Positions 23,447 to 32,101 of a stretch of DNA of 64,000 nucleotides are shown in pieces. This DNA is from a virus: positions 99,788 through 163,787 of IMG/VR virus record IMGVR_UViG_3300019124_000001, one strand, 5' to 3'. The notes under the pieces were generated by a model. It saw only the letters and a list, made by a program, of their open reading frames with translations. It had not been told where the DNA came from and ran no database searches. The translations under genes were made by a program, and so were the position numbers. Within the stretch, counting starts at the first letter, position 1; each line of letters begins with the position of its first letter.

Positions 23447-23880
23447 AAGCATTGAAACAATTTCGTATTGTGAATGCAGACGGAAAGGTACATGCCAAGG
23501 GTGTTGTACTTCCGTCTGGACGAACTTTGCACGAGACGCTTGGCGCTATGCCGCAACAGATTCGCACACAAAACCTCGAAGCAGTTCGAATCATCGAATC
23601 AGAATACGGAAGAACTGTTGAACTGATCGAGGACGAACAGGCTATCCGAGAATATTACTTCGAACGCATTAAGGATATTTCTGGTCAATCTGGAATCGGT
23701 GTCGTTGTACGAGGCGGTGTATTTCCGTCTGGCGTAGCAATGCACGAGTGGATTCCGTCTGGTGCACAGTCTGTCAATATTTACGATAATGCCAAGCAAG
23801 CACAAGAAACGCATGGACACAATGGAGCAACACTTATGAAATTTGTTGACAAAGATGGCTTGCCGCCAATCGAAGAATAG
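23440..23880 (+). CDS. Unknown protein, 146 aa
   Basis: GTG 23440, seven bases after GGGAGG, overlaps the previous stop; the upstream ATG 23425 lies before that site. Two similar segments, KGVVLPSGRTLHETL and GGVFPSGVAMHEWI, suggest an internal repeat of a VxPSGxxxHE unit. This may be a small duplicated domain. Function unknown. Confidence 0.65.
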   Translation: MVKALKQFRIVNADGKVHAKGVVLPSGRTLHETLGAMPQQIRTQNLEAVRIIESEYGRTVELIEDEQAIREYYFERIKDISGQSGIGVVVRGGVFPSGVAMHEWIPSGAQSVNIYDNAKQAQETHGHNGATLMKFVDKDGLPPIEE

Positions 23881-23892
23881 GAGATGCACAAA

Positions 23893-24117
23893 ATGCGCAA
23901 TAAAATGATTGCAACCATAGTTGGCGCAGGGTTGATAGGTTCAATTGTATTTTTGTCGATGATTAAAGCAATGGGGGTAGCATTATTCTTTATTCTTGTT
24001 GCGATATTAGGCGTTCTAATCTCTTATTTGGTAGGTTTTTTAGCTTGCGTTATCCTTGTTTTGATCTTTGATGGAACGAGATTTGCACGTTGGATTACGG
24101 AAAATATTTTGGATTAA
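23893..24117 (+). CDS. Small membrane protein, 74 aa
   Basis: ATG 23893 after ATAGGAG; ATG 23884 is too close to it. Two to three hydrophobic spans (ATIVGAGLIGSIVFLSMI, ALFFILVAILGVLISYLVGF, ACVILVLIF) end in an amphipathic tail. No holin partner lies nearby. Function unknown. Confidence 0.65.
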   Translation: MRNKMIATIVGAGLIGSIVFLSMIKAMGVALFFILVAILGVLISYLVGFLACVILVLIFDGTRFARWITENILD

Positions 24118-24136
24118 AGGGAGGCTAGAAGCAAAT

Positions 24137-25447
24137 ATGAATGACGCACATGTAGAAATGGCTTTTGCTGTAATTGATCAGCTTTTATCTACGCGTTCTG
24201 GAAAACAGAAACAAGGTATTCTTGCGCAACATATCCCGAAAAACAGGGTACTTATGAGTCTGCTGTTTATGGGTTTTAATGAATTCTTGACTTACAATAT
24301 TAAACAGAAGCCAAAAGTTGCGCCACAGGGGACAGGATTGAGTATCGCTCGTTTCATAGAATTCATGCACTTACTTGCCGATCTTGACCAGCGTGTTATT
24401 ACTGGCAACGAAGCGAAGAAAGTGGTCGCAGAATACTTTTCAAAATGTTCCGAACAAGAGTTTAATGTCTATTGGGCAATCATGAAAAAAGACTGGAAGA
24501 TTGGTCTATCTGCTAAAACCGTTAATGAGGTATACGATTTCATTCCATTTTACGAGTGCATGTTGGCTCATCCGTTTGAAGAAAAACGTTTGAATAAGGG
24601 TAGGCAGTATATTCTAGACAAGAAGCTGGACGGCTTTCGGATTAACGCATACCACGATCTAGATGGAAAAATCTACCTATTATCCCGCAATGGTCACAAG
24701 ATTGAGGGCTTCGATGGAGTAGAAATGGCGCTCAGTCATCTCCCGAAAGGGTATATGTATGATGGAGAACTTATGGCTCCTTCTGGTAAATTTAACGACA
24801 TGCAGACTCTTGCGTTTAAGGATGAACGCAATAAAGAGGCTGTGTTTCACATCTTTGATGTATTGCCTATTGAAGAATTTAAAGCTGGAAAATCAAAACA
24901 TACATTGCGTCAACGAAAAGAATTTCTTGAAGACAAAGGAGTTACAGGTGCAATATTTCAATCTGCGATTAATACGCTTGCAAAGTATGACTTAGTATGT
25001 ATTGAATTGGTCGAATATCAAGTCATAACCTACGAAGGACAAGAAACACTTGACAAAATCATGGCTATCTATCATCAACATCTGTCCGAAGGACTAGAGG
25101 GGACAATGGTCAAGGATGCCGATAGCTATTACCAATGCAAACGAAGTCACTCAATTCTGAAAATAAAGCCAAGCGAATCAATCGACGTTATTGTAGTTGA
25201 TATGTATGAAGGCAAGCAGGATTCCAAGTATGAAGGTATGCTTGGAGGTCTGATTTGTGATTGGAATGGCGTTCGCGTCAAAGTTGGCGGTGGGTTTAGC
25301 GACAAACAACGTTCGGACTGGTGGAAAAATCCAAATCTAATAGTAGGTAAGACCATTGAGGTTCTAATTACCGAATATACTCAAAACAAGGAAGGCAACA
25401 ATAATTTGCGTTTCGGACGCTTCAAAAAGGTGCGTCTCGACAAATGA
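24137..25447 (+). CDS. ATP-dependent DNA ligase, 436 aa
   Basis: Seals nicks using ATP. Nucleotidyltransferase motifs in order: KKLDGFRIN (motif I, adenylated Lys), SRNGHKIEGF (Ia/II area), YMYDGELMAP (III), GLEGTMVKDAD (IV) and ILKIKP (V), then an OB-fold C-terminal domain (GGLICDWNGVRVKVGGGF). The helical N-terminal region is like that of larger phage ligases. ATG 24137 follows AAGGGAGG, though with a long 12-base gap; readings further upstream overlap the membrane protein gene. Confidence 0.93.
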   Translation: MNDAHVEMAFAVIDQLLSTRSGKQKQGILAQHIPKNRVLMSLLFMGFNEFLTYNIKQKPKVAPQGTGLSIARFIEFMHLLADLDQRVITGNEAKKVVAEYFSKCSEQEFNVYWAIMKKDWKIGLSAKTVNEVYDFIPFYECMLAHPFEEKRLNKGRQYILDKKLDGFRINAYHDLDGKIYLLSRNGHKIEGFDGVEMALSHLPKGYMYDGELMAPSGKFNDMQTLAFKDERNKEAVFHIFDVLPIEEFKAGKSKHTLRQRKEFLEDKGVTGAIFQSAINTLAKYDLVCIELVEYQVITYEGQETLDKIMAIYHQHLSEGLEGTMVKDADSYYQCKRSHSILKIKPSESIDVIVVDMYEGKQDSKYEGMLGGLICDWNGVRVKVGGGFSDKQRSDWWKNPNLIVGKTIEVLITEYTQNKEGNNNLRFGRFKKVRLDK

Positions 25448-25644
25448 GAGTCTTTGCAAACATCGTAGCTTTCGTACTCTTGCTAATTGTGGCTTTTCCG
25501 CTATTCATTGCGGCAATTTACAGCTATCGCGACCCTTTGCCGCAAATCATTTCGATAGGTATTGCAATCACAATCATCATGTTGTTGTATCTTTCATACG
25601 ATCTGACGATTGGAAAAGCGATTGACAGACGAATGAAAAGATGA
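25444..25644 (+). CDS. Small two-pass membrane protein, 66 aa
   Basis: ATG overlaps the ligase stop (ATGA). Two hydrophobic segments (FANIVAFVLLLIVAFPLFIA and IISIGIAITIIMLLYLSY) with a basic C-terminal tail (DRRMKR). Translationally coupled to the ligase. Function unknown. Confidence 0.65.
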   Translation: MRVFANIVAFVLLLIVAFPLFIAAIYSYRDPLPQIISIGIAITIIMLLYLSYDLTIGKAIDRRMKR

Positions 25645-25650
25645 TATACT
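25622..25650 (+). promoter_or_regulatory. Promoter of the thymidine kinase unit
   Basis: TTGACA (25622-25627), a 17-base spacer ending TGA, and TATACT (25645-25650): the best-matching classical promoter in the window. Predicted start near 25657, at the base of the leader hairpin. Confidence 0.75.
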
Positions 25651-25657
25651 GATAGTA

Positions 25658-25685
25658 GTGGGGGAGGTCTTTCGATCTTTCCCAC
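25658..25685 (+). promoter_or_regulatory. 5'-terminal leader hairpin of the tdk transcript
   Basis: Arms 25658-25669 and 25674-25685 pair over 12 bp (with G.T pairs) around a TTTC loop. It starts within a base or two of the predicted transcript start and its last bases overlap the shared element. It may protect the 5' end or expose the ribosome site conditionally. Confidence 0.55.
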
Positions 25686-25704
25686 AAACAATAACTATGT
25701 ATGG
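25684..25704 (+). repeat. Shared intergenic element, copy 11
   Basis: Variant AACAATAACTATGTATGG (as in copy 3), fused to GGTGGTGA, the ribosome site of the thymidine kinase gene. Confidence 0.8.
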
Positions 25705-25715
25705 TGGTGAACAGG

Positions 25716-26288
25716 TTGGCGCAGTTATATTTCAGATATGGAGTTGTAGAAGCGGGGAAGTCTTTTGACACTCATAAAGTCCACTACAGCTATAGTAAGC
25801 GCGGCAAAAAGGTACTTCTGTTTGTTCCTGACGAAGCAGGAGAAGTAGTTTCCACTAGATTTATGGGACTTGAATTGGAAGCGAATATCATAAATCACGA
25901 CATTGTTAGCGTGGTATGGTCTGAACAGCCAGAATGTGTGATAGTAGACGAGGCTCAATTCTTGACCAAGGATGATGTACTTCGATTGACTCTAATTGCT
26001 GACGAATATAACATCCCCGTAATCTGTTATGGACTGTTGACAGACTTCAAGGCAGAATTATTTGACGGAGCCAAGGCTTTGATCGAGTATGCAGATAAGC
26101 TAGAAGAAATCAAGTCTGTTTGCGCATACTGCAACAAAAAGGCAAGATTCAACATGAGAACGTTAAATGGCAAGCCTGTATTCGAAGGTGAAGTGATTTC
26201 GAAAGATAAGAGTCAATATGTTCCTGTATGCAGGAAGTGTTATCGAAAAGCATGTCAACATGGAAGGGTGAAAAATTTTGAACAATAA
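25716..26288 (+). CDS. tdk: Thymidine kinase, 190 aa
   Basis: Type II thymidine kinase that salvages thymidine to dTMP. It begins MAQLYFRYGVVEAGKS, with a P-loop variant GVVEAGKS (Lys15), then CVIVDEAQFL (Asp78-Glu79, Walker B and catalytic region) and a zinc site with CAYCNKKARF and later CRKCY. Lasso-loop residues MRTLNGKPVFEGEVI are present. The start is TTG 25716, since family proteins begin MAQLYFRYG and GGTGGTGA precedes it. Confidence 0.93.
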   Translation: MAQLYFRYGVVEAGKSFDTHKVHYSYSKRGKKVLLFVPDEAGEVVSTRFMGLELEANIINHDIVSVVWSEQPECVIVDEAQFLTKDDVLRLTLIADEYNIPVICYGLLTDFKAELFDGAKALIEYADKLEEIKSVCAYCNKKARFNMRTLNGKPVFEGEVISKDKSQYVPVCRKCYRKACQHGRVKNFEQ

Positions 26289-26646
26289 AATGGAGTTTCG
26301 AATTAATGACTTGGTGATGTACGCTGGCAGAAGTGAGTTCTTCAAAGTAGTTGGTCAAGCCTACCACGAGCGCGTATCCAATCCGTCAGACGGAATCAGC
26401 GGTAAAAAAGAGCGAGTATACCATCTAATAGCGATTGGGAACGATTTGCCATTCGTCGGCAAACCAGAACACATGATCCTATTGCTGTCCAATGAAACAA
26501 ATTTTGAAAAGAACTATATGAAAGCCGTTGATCAGCTTTTAGACACCTACAATTTGTATTTGTCGATCTACGAACAGTTTCAAGATGAAAAGTATAAGCG
26601 AGGAGCGGAAGGAATCATGTGCTTACTTCGCTCCAATGTTAGGTAG
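26278..26646 (+). CDS. Unknown protein, 122 aa
   Basis: TTG start after GGAAGGGTGA, overlapping the end of tdk. The N-terminal half reads like a small beta-barrel (MEFRINDLVMYAGRSEFFKV); the C-terminal half is helical (KAVDQLLDTYNLYLSIYEQF). No family recognised. Coupled to tdk. Confidence 0.65.
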   Translation: MNNKMEFRINDLVMYAGRSEFFKVVGQAYHERVSNPSDGISGKKERVYHLIAIGNDLPFVGKPEHMILLLSNETNFEKNYMKAVDQLLDTYNLYLSIYEQFQDEKYKRGAEGIMCLLRSNVR

Positions 26647-26776
26647 CACAATGTCATGTATAATAACAAGGAAAATATCCGAACAGTAGAAAAGGTTTAT
26701 GTGCCAATGTGGTCGTCTCTAAATGGAGCTACTATGATTTATTTGGATATTTGGCACGAAGACCTTTATTCTCATA

Positions 26777-26800
26777 TTGACAAACAACAACTATGTATGG
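26777..26800 (+). repeat. Shared intergenic element, copy 12, with TTGACA
   Basis: TTGACA plus the full core, as in the promoter-type copies, but followed by AGGACACC instead of a -10 box. GGAGGA serves as ribosome site for ATG 26809. It combines features of both arrangements. Confidence 0.75.
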
Positions 26801-26808
26801 AGGACACC

Positions 26809-27462
26809 ATGCCCATTGTAAACTTACGAGTTAAGCGTTCTATCGAAGAACAAAAACAATTAGATGCAAAATTGATCGCAGAGAATAAGAAAAATGAGAC
26901 GAACGCCGTTTTCAAGGGAAAAAAGAAGATCGAACAGATTGCTCAAACATTTGAAAATGAACGCCTTTCGCATGAACGCAAATATACTCGTATCCAAATT
27001 TGGACTGACGGTGCTGTGTCTGGAAACGGCAAACAAAACGTTGGTGGTGGTGGATATGGCGCAGTTCTCTTATACGGTGGAATAGAGCAAGAATTGTATT
27101 ACTACGATACAAGCCATGACGCTACAAATCAGACAATGGAAATGTATGCAGTAATTATGGCTTTGTCCGAACTGAAGACAAAGAACATCCCTGTAGACAT
27201 TTATTCTGATTCTGGATACATTGTCGATTGTTTTAACGAAAAATGGTATGTATCTTGGCAACTGAACGGTTGGATGAACAGCCAAAATAAACCTGTTGCC
27301 AATCAAGAATTATGGGAATTAATGATAGCTCTCGTAAACGAACAGAAAGAGGTCACTTGGAATAAAGTGAATGGTCATATTGGGTGTGCACTCAACGAAC
27401 GTGCAGATAGATTGGCAGTAATGGGTAAAAAGATGGCTTTGGAGGTTGGCAATGATGTATAG
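26809..27462 (+). CDS. Ribonuclease HI, 217 aa
   Basis: Cleaves the RNA strand of RNA-DNA hybrids, for primer removal. The C-terminal domain (about 60-215) has the four carboxylates in TDGAVSGNG (D), TMEMYAVIMAL (E), YSDSGYIV (D) and LNERADRLA (D), with the catalytic His in NGHIG. The N-terminal 60 residues are charged and helical, unlike the N-terminal hybrid-binding domain of some RNases H1. ATG 26809 follows GGAGGA inside the shared element. An in-frame ATG at 26656 would add 51 residues and translate the element. Confidence 0.9.
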   Translation: MPIVNLRVKRSIEEQKQLDAKLIAENKKNETNAVFKGKKKIEQIAQTFENERLSHERKYTRIQIWTDGAVSGNGKQNVGGGGYGAVLLYGGIEQELYYYDTSHDATNQTMEMYAVIMALSELKTKNIPVDIYSDSGYIVDCFNEKWYVSWQLNGWMNSQNKPVANQELWELMIALVNEQKEVTWNKVNGHIGCALNERADRLAVMGKKMALEVGNDV

Positions 27463-27592
27463 AGCATGGTTGATTTTTGCATTAATTTTTAGCGTATGCG
27501 CCACGATTTTTACTTGGGGTACTTTATGGTGCTACGTCTGTATGCTATGTATTGTCTCTAATGCAAGTGCATTAGTATTCGATCAAGACTAA
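27452..27592 (+). CDS. Small membrane protein, 46 aa
   Basis: ATG 27452 overlaps the RNase H stop and follows TTGGAGGTTGG. The product is hydrophobic with Cys and Trp (WLIFALIFSVCATIFTWGTL, then WCYVCMLCIV), probably two short membrane spans. Function unknown. Confidence 0.55.
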   Translation: MMYRAWLIFALIFSVCATIFTWGTLWCYVCMLCIVSNASALVFDQD

Positions 27593-27632
27593 ACCCAGAA
27601 TAAAATAGAAATTCGGAATACAAGTGACAACG

Positions 27633-27663
27633 GGGCTGTCATGAGATAGCCCTTCTTTTGTCT
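27633..27663 (+). terminator. Rho-independent terminator
   Basis: GGGCTGTC-ATGA-GATAGCCC (8 bp, one G.T) followed by TTCTTTTGTCT. It separates the RNase H unit from the polymerase gene. Confidence 0.75.
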
Positions 27664-27689
27664 GCCGATGAAAGGAAGATTTCAGAATT

Positions 27690-30600
27690 ATGTGTCAAAA
27701 TCATTCCCCTTTTGTAAACCTTCATGTCCACACAGCGTACTCCCTCTTGGATTCCATTTCCAAACCGCAAGATATTATGAACAAGGTTAAAGCTATGGGA
27801 CAGCCAGCAGTCGCAATTACGGAGCATGGGAACGTGTTTTCGGCTGTTAAAGCGACGAAATTGGCAAAAGCACTAGGAGTTAAGCACATCTACGGTTGTG
27901 AATTCTACACATGCGACAATCGTTTCGAGAAGAATAAAGATCGTGCATATTACCACATGACTATTCTTGCTAAGAACGAATCTGGTCGTATCAACATCAA
28001 CAAACTGGTATCCATTGCAAATATCGAAGGATTTTACCGCAAGCCCCGTATTGACTTCGAACTGCTTCAGCAGTACGGAGAAGGCTTGATCATCTTGTCA
28101 GGGTGTATGGCTTCCGAGCTTCAGCAAACGCTTGCAGGGGGCAAGATTGGAGATAGGGATGTAGTCGTAACACCAGAAAACTACAGACGAGCAAAGCAAG
28201 TTGCCGCTCGTTACAAGAAGCTCTTTGGCGACGATTACTATATCGAAGTTCAGTCTCACCGTGATCATCGTCAACAAACCCTTAACCGCTATCTCGTAAA
28301 CATTGCGAAAGAGCTTGGTATTAAATGGGTTGCTACTGCTGACTCGCACTTCGTAGAAGAGAGCGACATGGAGCTTCATGGTATCTTCGTGCAAATCGGT
28401 CAGTCTCGCGAAGTAGGGGAGACGTATCACGACACACAATTGCAATCCGAAGAAGAAGCTCGTGTTCGTCTGAAACCAGCATTGACGGACGAAGAGATCG
28501 ACGTGGCAATTTCAACTACGATGGAAATTATGGAAAAATGTAACGCTAAAATTCCATTGTCTGCACCGCTGATCCCGCACGTAGAGGTTCCCGAATACTA
28601 CAACGGTATAAAAATCGAAGACGAAGATGATTTTCTTCAAAAGCTGTGCAATGAGGGTTGGAAAAAACGTGGTATCCACTTGAAGCGCAATCAGAAAGTT
28701 TTGCGATACAAAGACGGTTCTTGGATTCATATTCAAGGTGCTAACGAATCTGGAAGAATTCTATTGGCAAAATATGAAATCGAACAAGGAAACGCCGAGC
28801 TAGTCCCATTGACAGACATCTATAAGGAACGTCTGCTTTACGAATATAATGCCGTATCTAAAATGGGCTTCACTGGCTACTACCTCATGGTTCGCTCCTA
28901 CGCCAACTCAGTGCGTAGACGTGGTATTGCGCGTGGCTCTGGTGGGGGTTCCCTTATTGCGTACCTCTTGAACATCGTCAACATCGACCCTGTGCGGTTC
29001 AACTTGAAATTTGAACGCTTTATTGATGTGGCGCAACTTGAACTTCTTCAGAATGGACAAATTACGCCAGAAGAATTGAAAATTCCAGACTTCGATCTCG
29101 ACTTTGGAACAGAGGAACGAGAGAAGGTTATCCAATATATTGTTGAAACCTACGGCAAGGATCGAGTGGCTTCCATCGGTACGTTTATGAACATGAAAGA
29201 CAAGTCTGCCGTCAAAGACGTTGGTCGCGTTCTAAATATTCCTTTTAACGTAACTAATGAAATTACCAAGATAATGGACGAAGATTCAATCGAAGAGTGC
29301 ATTAAGGATGGACGTTTAGCTGTCTTTGCTCAAAAATATCCTAAATTATTTGAGTATGCCCAAAAGCTCTCTGGTTTGCCGCGTTCATTCTCCATGCATC
29401 CATGCGGCAAGGTAATCACCATTGATGAACTGAATCACTATACTGGTCTTTCGGTCAACGAAGGTGAATTAGTGTTCCACTTGGACATGAAGGACTGCGA
29501 AGCATTGGGGCTTGTTAAGATCGACACCCTTGGTCTTCGAACAGTAGACGTGGAGTACGATACTATCGACATGATTTTGGATGATCAAAATCTTTTGCCC
29601 ATTCTTTTAGAATGGGGCGATGCGAAGGGCATCAACTATAATGTTAATGACCGTCAATCACTGGAACAGCTTGCAGAGAAATTACTTGATCCTGATTACA
29701 TGGATTTCGAAGACCCAAAAGTTCTCGAAGTATTCCAGAATGGTTTTACTGATGGCGTATTTCAATTCGAATCCGAAGGCATGAAGAAGACGCTGAAAGA
29801 AATGAAGCCAACAGGCATTGACGATCTTGCAGTTGCGAATGCTTTGTACAGACCCGGAAGTTTGAAGTATATTCCGAACTACATTGCTCGTAAGCATGGC
29901 TTAGAGAAATATAGTTATCTTCATCCAACTCTGAAACCGATCTTGGAGAAATCGTTCGGGATCATTGTTTTCCAAGAACAGTTGATTGACATTGGTCGAA
30001 TGGCTGGACTTCGGAATCCTGACAAACTTCGTATCGCAACAGGCAAAAAGATTCAGTCTGTCATGGACGAAGTTCGCCCTGAATTGCTAGAGGGTTTGTT
30101 AAAAATGGGATGGACTAAAGAGCAATTCGAGCAACTTTGGGCAGATATGTTGGAGTTTGCAAAATACTCCTTCAATGCTTCCCACAGTTACGCATACGCA
30201 ATCATTGCCTTTGCATGTGCATATCTGAAAACGTACTTCCCTGTGCAATTCATGACTGCCCTCTTTAACTCCTACGAGGGCAAGCACGACCGTATGGATG
30301 TGTGTTATCGTGAAGCTCGTCGTCTTGGCGTTGAAATCAAACCGTTGTCGATTGTGCATCCTTCTGCCACCTGTGAAGTAGTTAACGGTAAAATTAACTA
30401 CGGTTTGACGCTAATCAAACACTGTAACCGCCAGATTGCTAGAGAACTTAAAGAGATCGGTTGGGGCTACAAGGACTTCACAGAAATGCTTGTAGCAATC
30501 AAAGAGAAAACCTCTGTTAATGCAAGGCAATTGCAAATCTTAATCAAACTCGGTTTCTTCGACTTGTTCGGGAAGCGCGAACGTTTGATTAAGGTGTGGC

Positions 30601-31118
30601 AATTGTTTGACAAACGTTACAAAACAACCCATAAGGAAAAGACGAAGGTAGCACGTATTGCAGAAATTCGTGAGTTCGAACATTCGTTTGACAACGAAAT
30701 CGGAAAGGCATTGCACGAGCTTTCGGCCAAGGAAGCATATGATGCAATCAGTGAAACCATCAGAAATGAACGAGAATACTATGGTTATGCAATGACCAAC
30801 TACTGCAACATCAATGAAAATTTGTATATGGTCGTTGGCATCGACACCAAGTACACTCCGAAGATCACGCTTTTGAATTTGAAATATGGCGTTGAAGAAG
30901 AAGTGAAGATGAAGAAAGCATTTTTCTTCAAGAAAGAAATTGATGGTTCGATGGTTGAAACAATGTTTGTTAACGACATCATTGAAGTCAGCAAGTTTGC
31001 AACTCGCGCCAAGCAGACGATGGACGCAAGTGGCAACTGGGTTCCAACTGGCGAATTGGACAAGTATATCGAAGTTGCAAAACTAAAACACAGGATGGTG
31101 GATAAAGTTGATGAATAA
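27690..31118 (+). CDS. dnaE: DNA polymerase III alpha subunit, DnaE type, 1142 aa
   Basis: Replicative C-family polymerase of the phage. It starts with a PHP domain (NLHVHTAYSLLDSISKPQDI, ITEHGNVFSAVKA, CEFYTCD), so it is DnaE-like rather than PolC-like. Palm-domain catalytic acids are in PDFDLDFGTEERE, and the fingers/thumb region has RGSGGGSLIAYLLN and the C-family block KYSFNASHSYAYAIIAFA. The length is close to E. coli DnaE. No exonuclease insertion seen. ATG follows AAAGGAAGA. The downstream gene overlaps its stop. Confidence 0.95.
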   Translation: MCQNHSPFVNLHVHTAYSLLDSISKPQDIMNKVKAMGQPAVAITEHGNVFSAVKATKLAKALGVKHIYGCEFYTCDNRFEKNKDRAYYHMTILAKNESGRININKLVSIANIEGFYRKPRIDFELLQQYGEGLIILSGCMASELQQTLAGGKIGDRDVVVTPENYRRAKQVAARYKKLFGDDYYIEVQSHRDHRQQTLNRYLVNIAKELGIKWVATADSHFVEESDMELHGIFVQIGQSREVGETYHDTQLQSEEEARVRLKPALTDEEIDVAISTTMEIMEKCNAKIPLSAPLIPHVEVPEYYNGIKIEDEDDFLQKLCNEGWKKRGIHLKRNQKVLRYKDGSWIHIQGANESGRILLAKYEIEQGNAELVPLTDIYKERLLYEYNAVSKMGFTGYYLMVRSYANSVRRRGIARGSGGGSLIAYLLNIVNIDPVRFNLKFERFIDVAQLELLQNGQITPEELKIPDFDLDFGTEEREKVIQYIVETYGKDRVASIGTFMNMKDKSAVKDVGRVLNIPFNVTNEITKIMDEDSIEECIKDGRLAVFAQKYPKLFEYAQKLSGLPRSFSMHPCGKVITIDELNHYTGLSVNEGELVFHLDMKDCEALGLVKIDTLGLRTVDVEYDTIDMILDDQNLLPILLEWGDAKGINYNVNDRQSLEQLAEKLLDPDYMDFEDPKVLEVFQNGFTDGVFQFESEGMKKTLKEMKPTGIDDLAVANALYRPGSLKYIPNYIARKHGLEKYSYLHPTLKPILEKSFGIIVFQEQLIDIGRMAGLRNPDKLRIATGKKIQSVMDEVRPELLEGLLKMGWTKEQFEQLWADMLEFAKYSFNASHSYAYAIIAFACAYLKTYFPVQFMTALFNSYEGKHDRMDVCYREARRLGVEIKPLSIVHPSATCEVVNGKINYGLTLIKHCNRQIARELKEIGWGYKDFTEMLVAIKEKTSVNARQLQILIKLGFFDLFGKRERLIKVWQLFDKRYKTTHKEKTKVARIAEIREFEHSFDNEIGKALHELSAKEAYDAISETIRNEREYYGYAMTNYCNINENLYMVVGIDTKYTPKITLLNLKYGVEEEVKMKKAFFFKKEIDGSMVETMFVNDIIEVSKFATRAKQTMDASGNWVPTGELDKYIEVAKLKHRMVDKVDE

Positions 31119-31431
31119 ACTTCTATTGCCTGAACATCTACTGCCACAACGCCCCAAATACGGGTGGTTTGGATTAACGGCAGAAAGCATCTTTGCTCCT
31201 TTGGTTGACATAATTAAAGAATCTGGCGTTCATTTGAAGTCATATCACCAAGAAGATACTTTATATCAGCATATTCCTTCAATGAGCCATAAGTACTATT
31301 TAATATATCCGCGACAAAATATGAAGATAGACCTTTTAAAAATTCTAAAAAGCATGAGTCCAGAAATGCGCATAGCGTACTTAGACAAATATGGTGTAAA
31401 ACATTTTGTGAGAGGAAATAACAAACAATGA
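31111..31431 (+). CDS. Unknown protein, 106 aa
   Basis: ATG 31111 (or TTG 31108) overlaps the polymerase stop, with AGGATGGTGG upstream. The product (MNKLLLPEHLLPQRPKYGWF...) has no motif I recognise. Position between polymerase and resolvase suggests a replication accessory, but nothing in the sequence proves it. Its end overlaps the next gene (ATGA). Confidence 0.7.
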   Translation: MNKLLLPEHLLPQRPKYGWFGLTAESIFAPLVDIIKESGVHLKSYHQEDTLYQHIPSMSHKYYLIYPRQNMKIDLLKILKSMSPEMRIAYLDKYGVKHFVRGNNKQ

Positions 31432-32039
31432 GTTACTTGTATGGGTTTGATTTATCCTTAAATTCTTCTGGCGTAGCGATCTTCGATATGAAGACGCTAC
31501 GACCAGTGTATGTGTCAATCATTCCAACTGATGATAAAATGTCAGACGGAAAAAGGCTTTATTGGATTGCGAAATATATTTCTGACCTTCGCCGTCAGTA
31601 CCCGCCAACAGCTATTGCCATAGAAGATACGTTCTTAGCTACAGGTGCACAAAAGAATGTACAGTCAAAAGCAAAGTTAGATAAGGTTCACGGTGTAATC
31701 AATTTTCTATTCCACGATGTAAACCAAAGGTATTATACAGCATCCGAATGGAAGGCTAAGGTTTTAGCTGGTAACGCAACGAAGAAGATGATTCGTGATG
31801 TGGTATCAGCAAAATATCCAGAAGTAATATTCAATTCTGAAGCAAAAGGCAAGGACGGATACGACGATAGTGACGCATTTGGGATTTGCCTAGCTTGGTT
31901 AATTGAAAATAAACTGATAGAATGGGAAAAAACTGTAAGACCACAAAAGTCTAAACCTATCAAGAAGCCTTTGCCAAAAAAATCTGCCAAAAAGAAACCA
32001 TCAAAGGAAGCAATGCAATCTTTGAAAGGGAAAAAATGA
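31428..32039 (+). CDS. RuvC-like Holliday junction resolvase, 203 aa
   Basis: RNase H-fold nuclease expected to resolve branched replication intermediates before packaging. Acidic residues are visible in LYGFDLSLNSSGVAIF (D), TAIAIEDTFL (E) and YDDSDAFGICLAW (D/D), the RuvC pattern. The last 35 residues are Lys/Pro-rich (KPIKKPLPKKSAKKKPSK), a likely DNA-binding tail. ATG overlaps the previous stop. Followed by a strong terminator. Confidence 0.85.
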   Translation: MSYLYGFDLSLNSSGVAIFDMKTLRPVYVSIIPTDDKMSDGKRLYWIAKYISDLRRQYPPTAIAIEDTFLATGAQKNVQSKAKLDKVHGVINFLFHDVNQRYYTASEWKAKVLAGNATKKMIRDVVSAKYPEVIFNSEAKGKDGYDDSDAFGICLAWLIENKLIEWEKTVRPQKSKPIKKPLPKKSAKKKPSKEAMQSLKGKK

Positions 32040-32055
32040 TATGCCTAGAACTTAC

Positions 32056-32101
32056 AAAGCAAGAGGGAACACTTGTTCCCTCTTGCTTTGTTTTGATTTT
32101 T
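32056..32101 (+). terminator. Strong rho-independent terminator
   Basis: A 15-bp perfect stem (arms 32056-32070 and 32075-32089, loop ACTT) followed by TGTTTTGATTTTT. The right arm also holds the -35 box of the next promoter. Confidence 0.92.

Noticed and set aside
80-26800. The 12-copy element as a CRISPR array or transposon ends
   Set aside because: Copies are kilobases apart, all in one orientation, tied to gene starts, without spacers, terminal repeats or a transposase.
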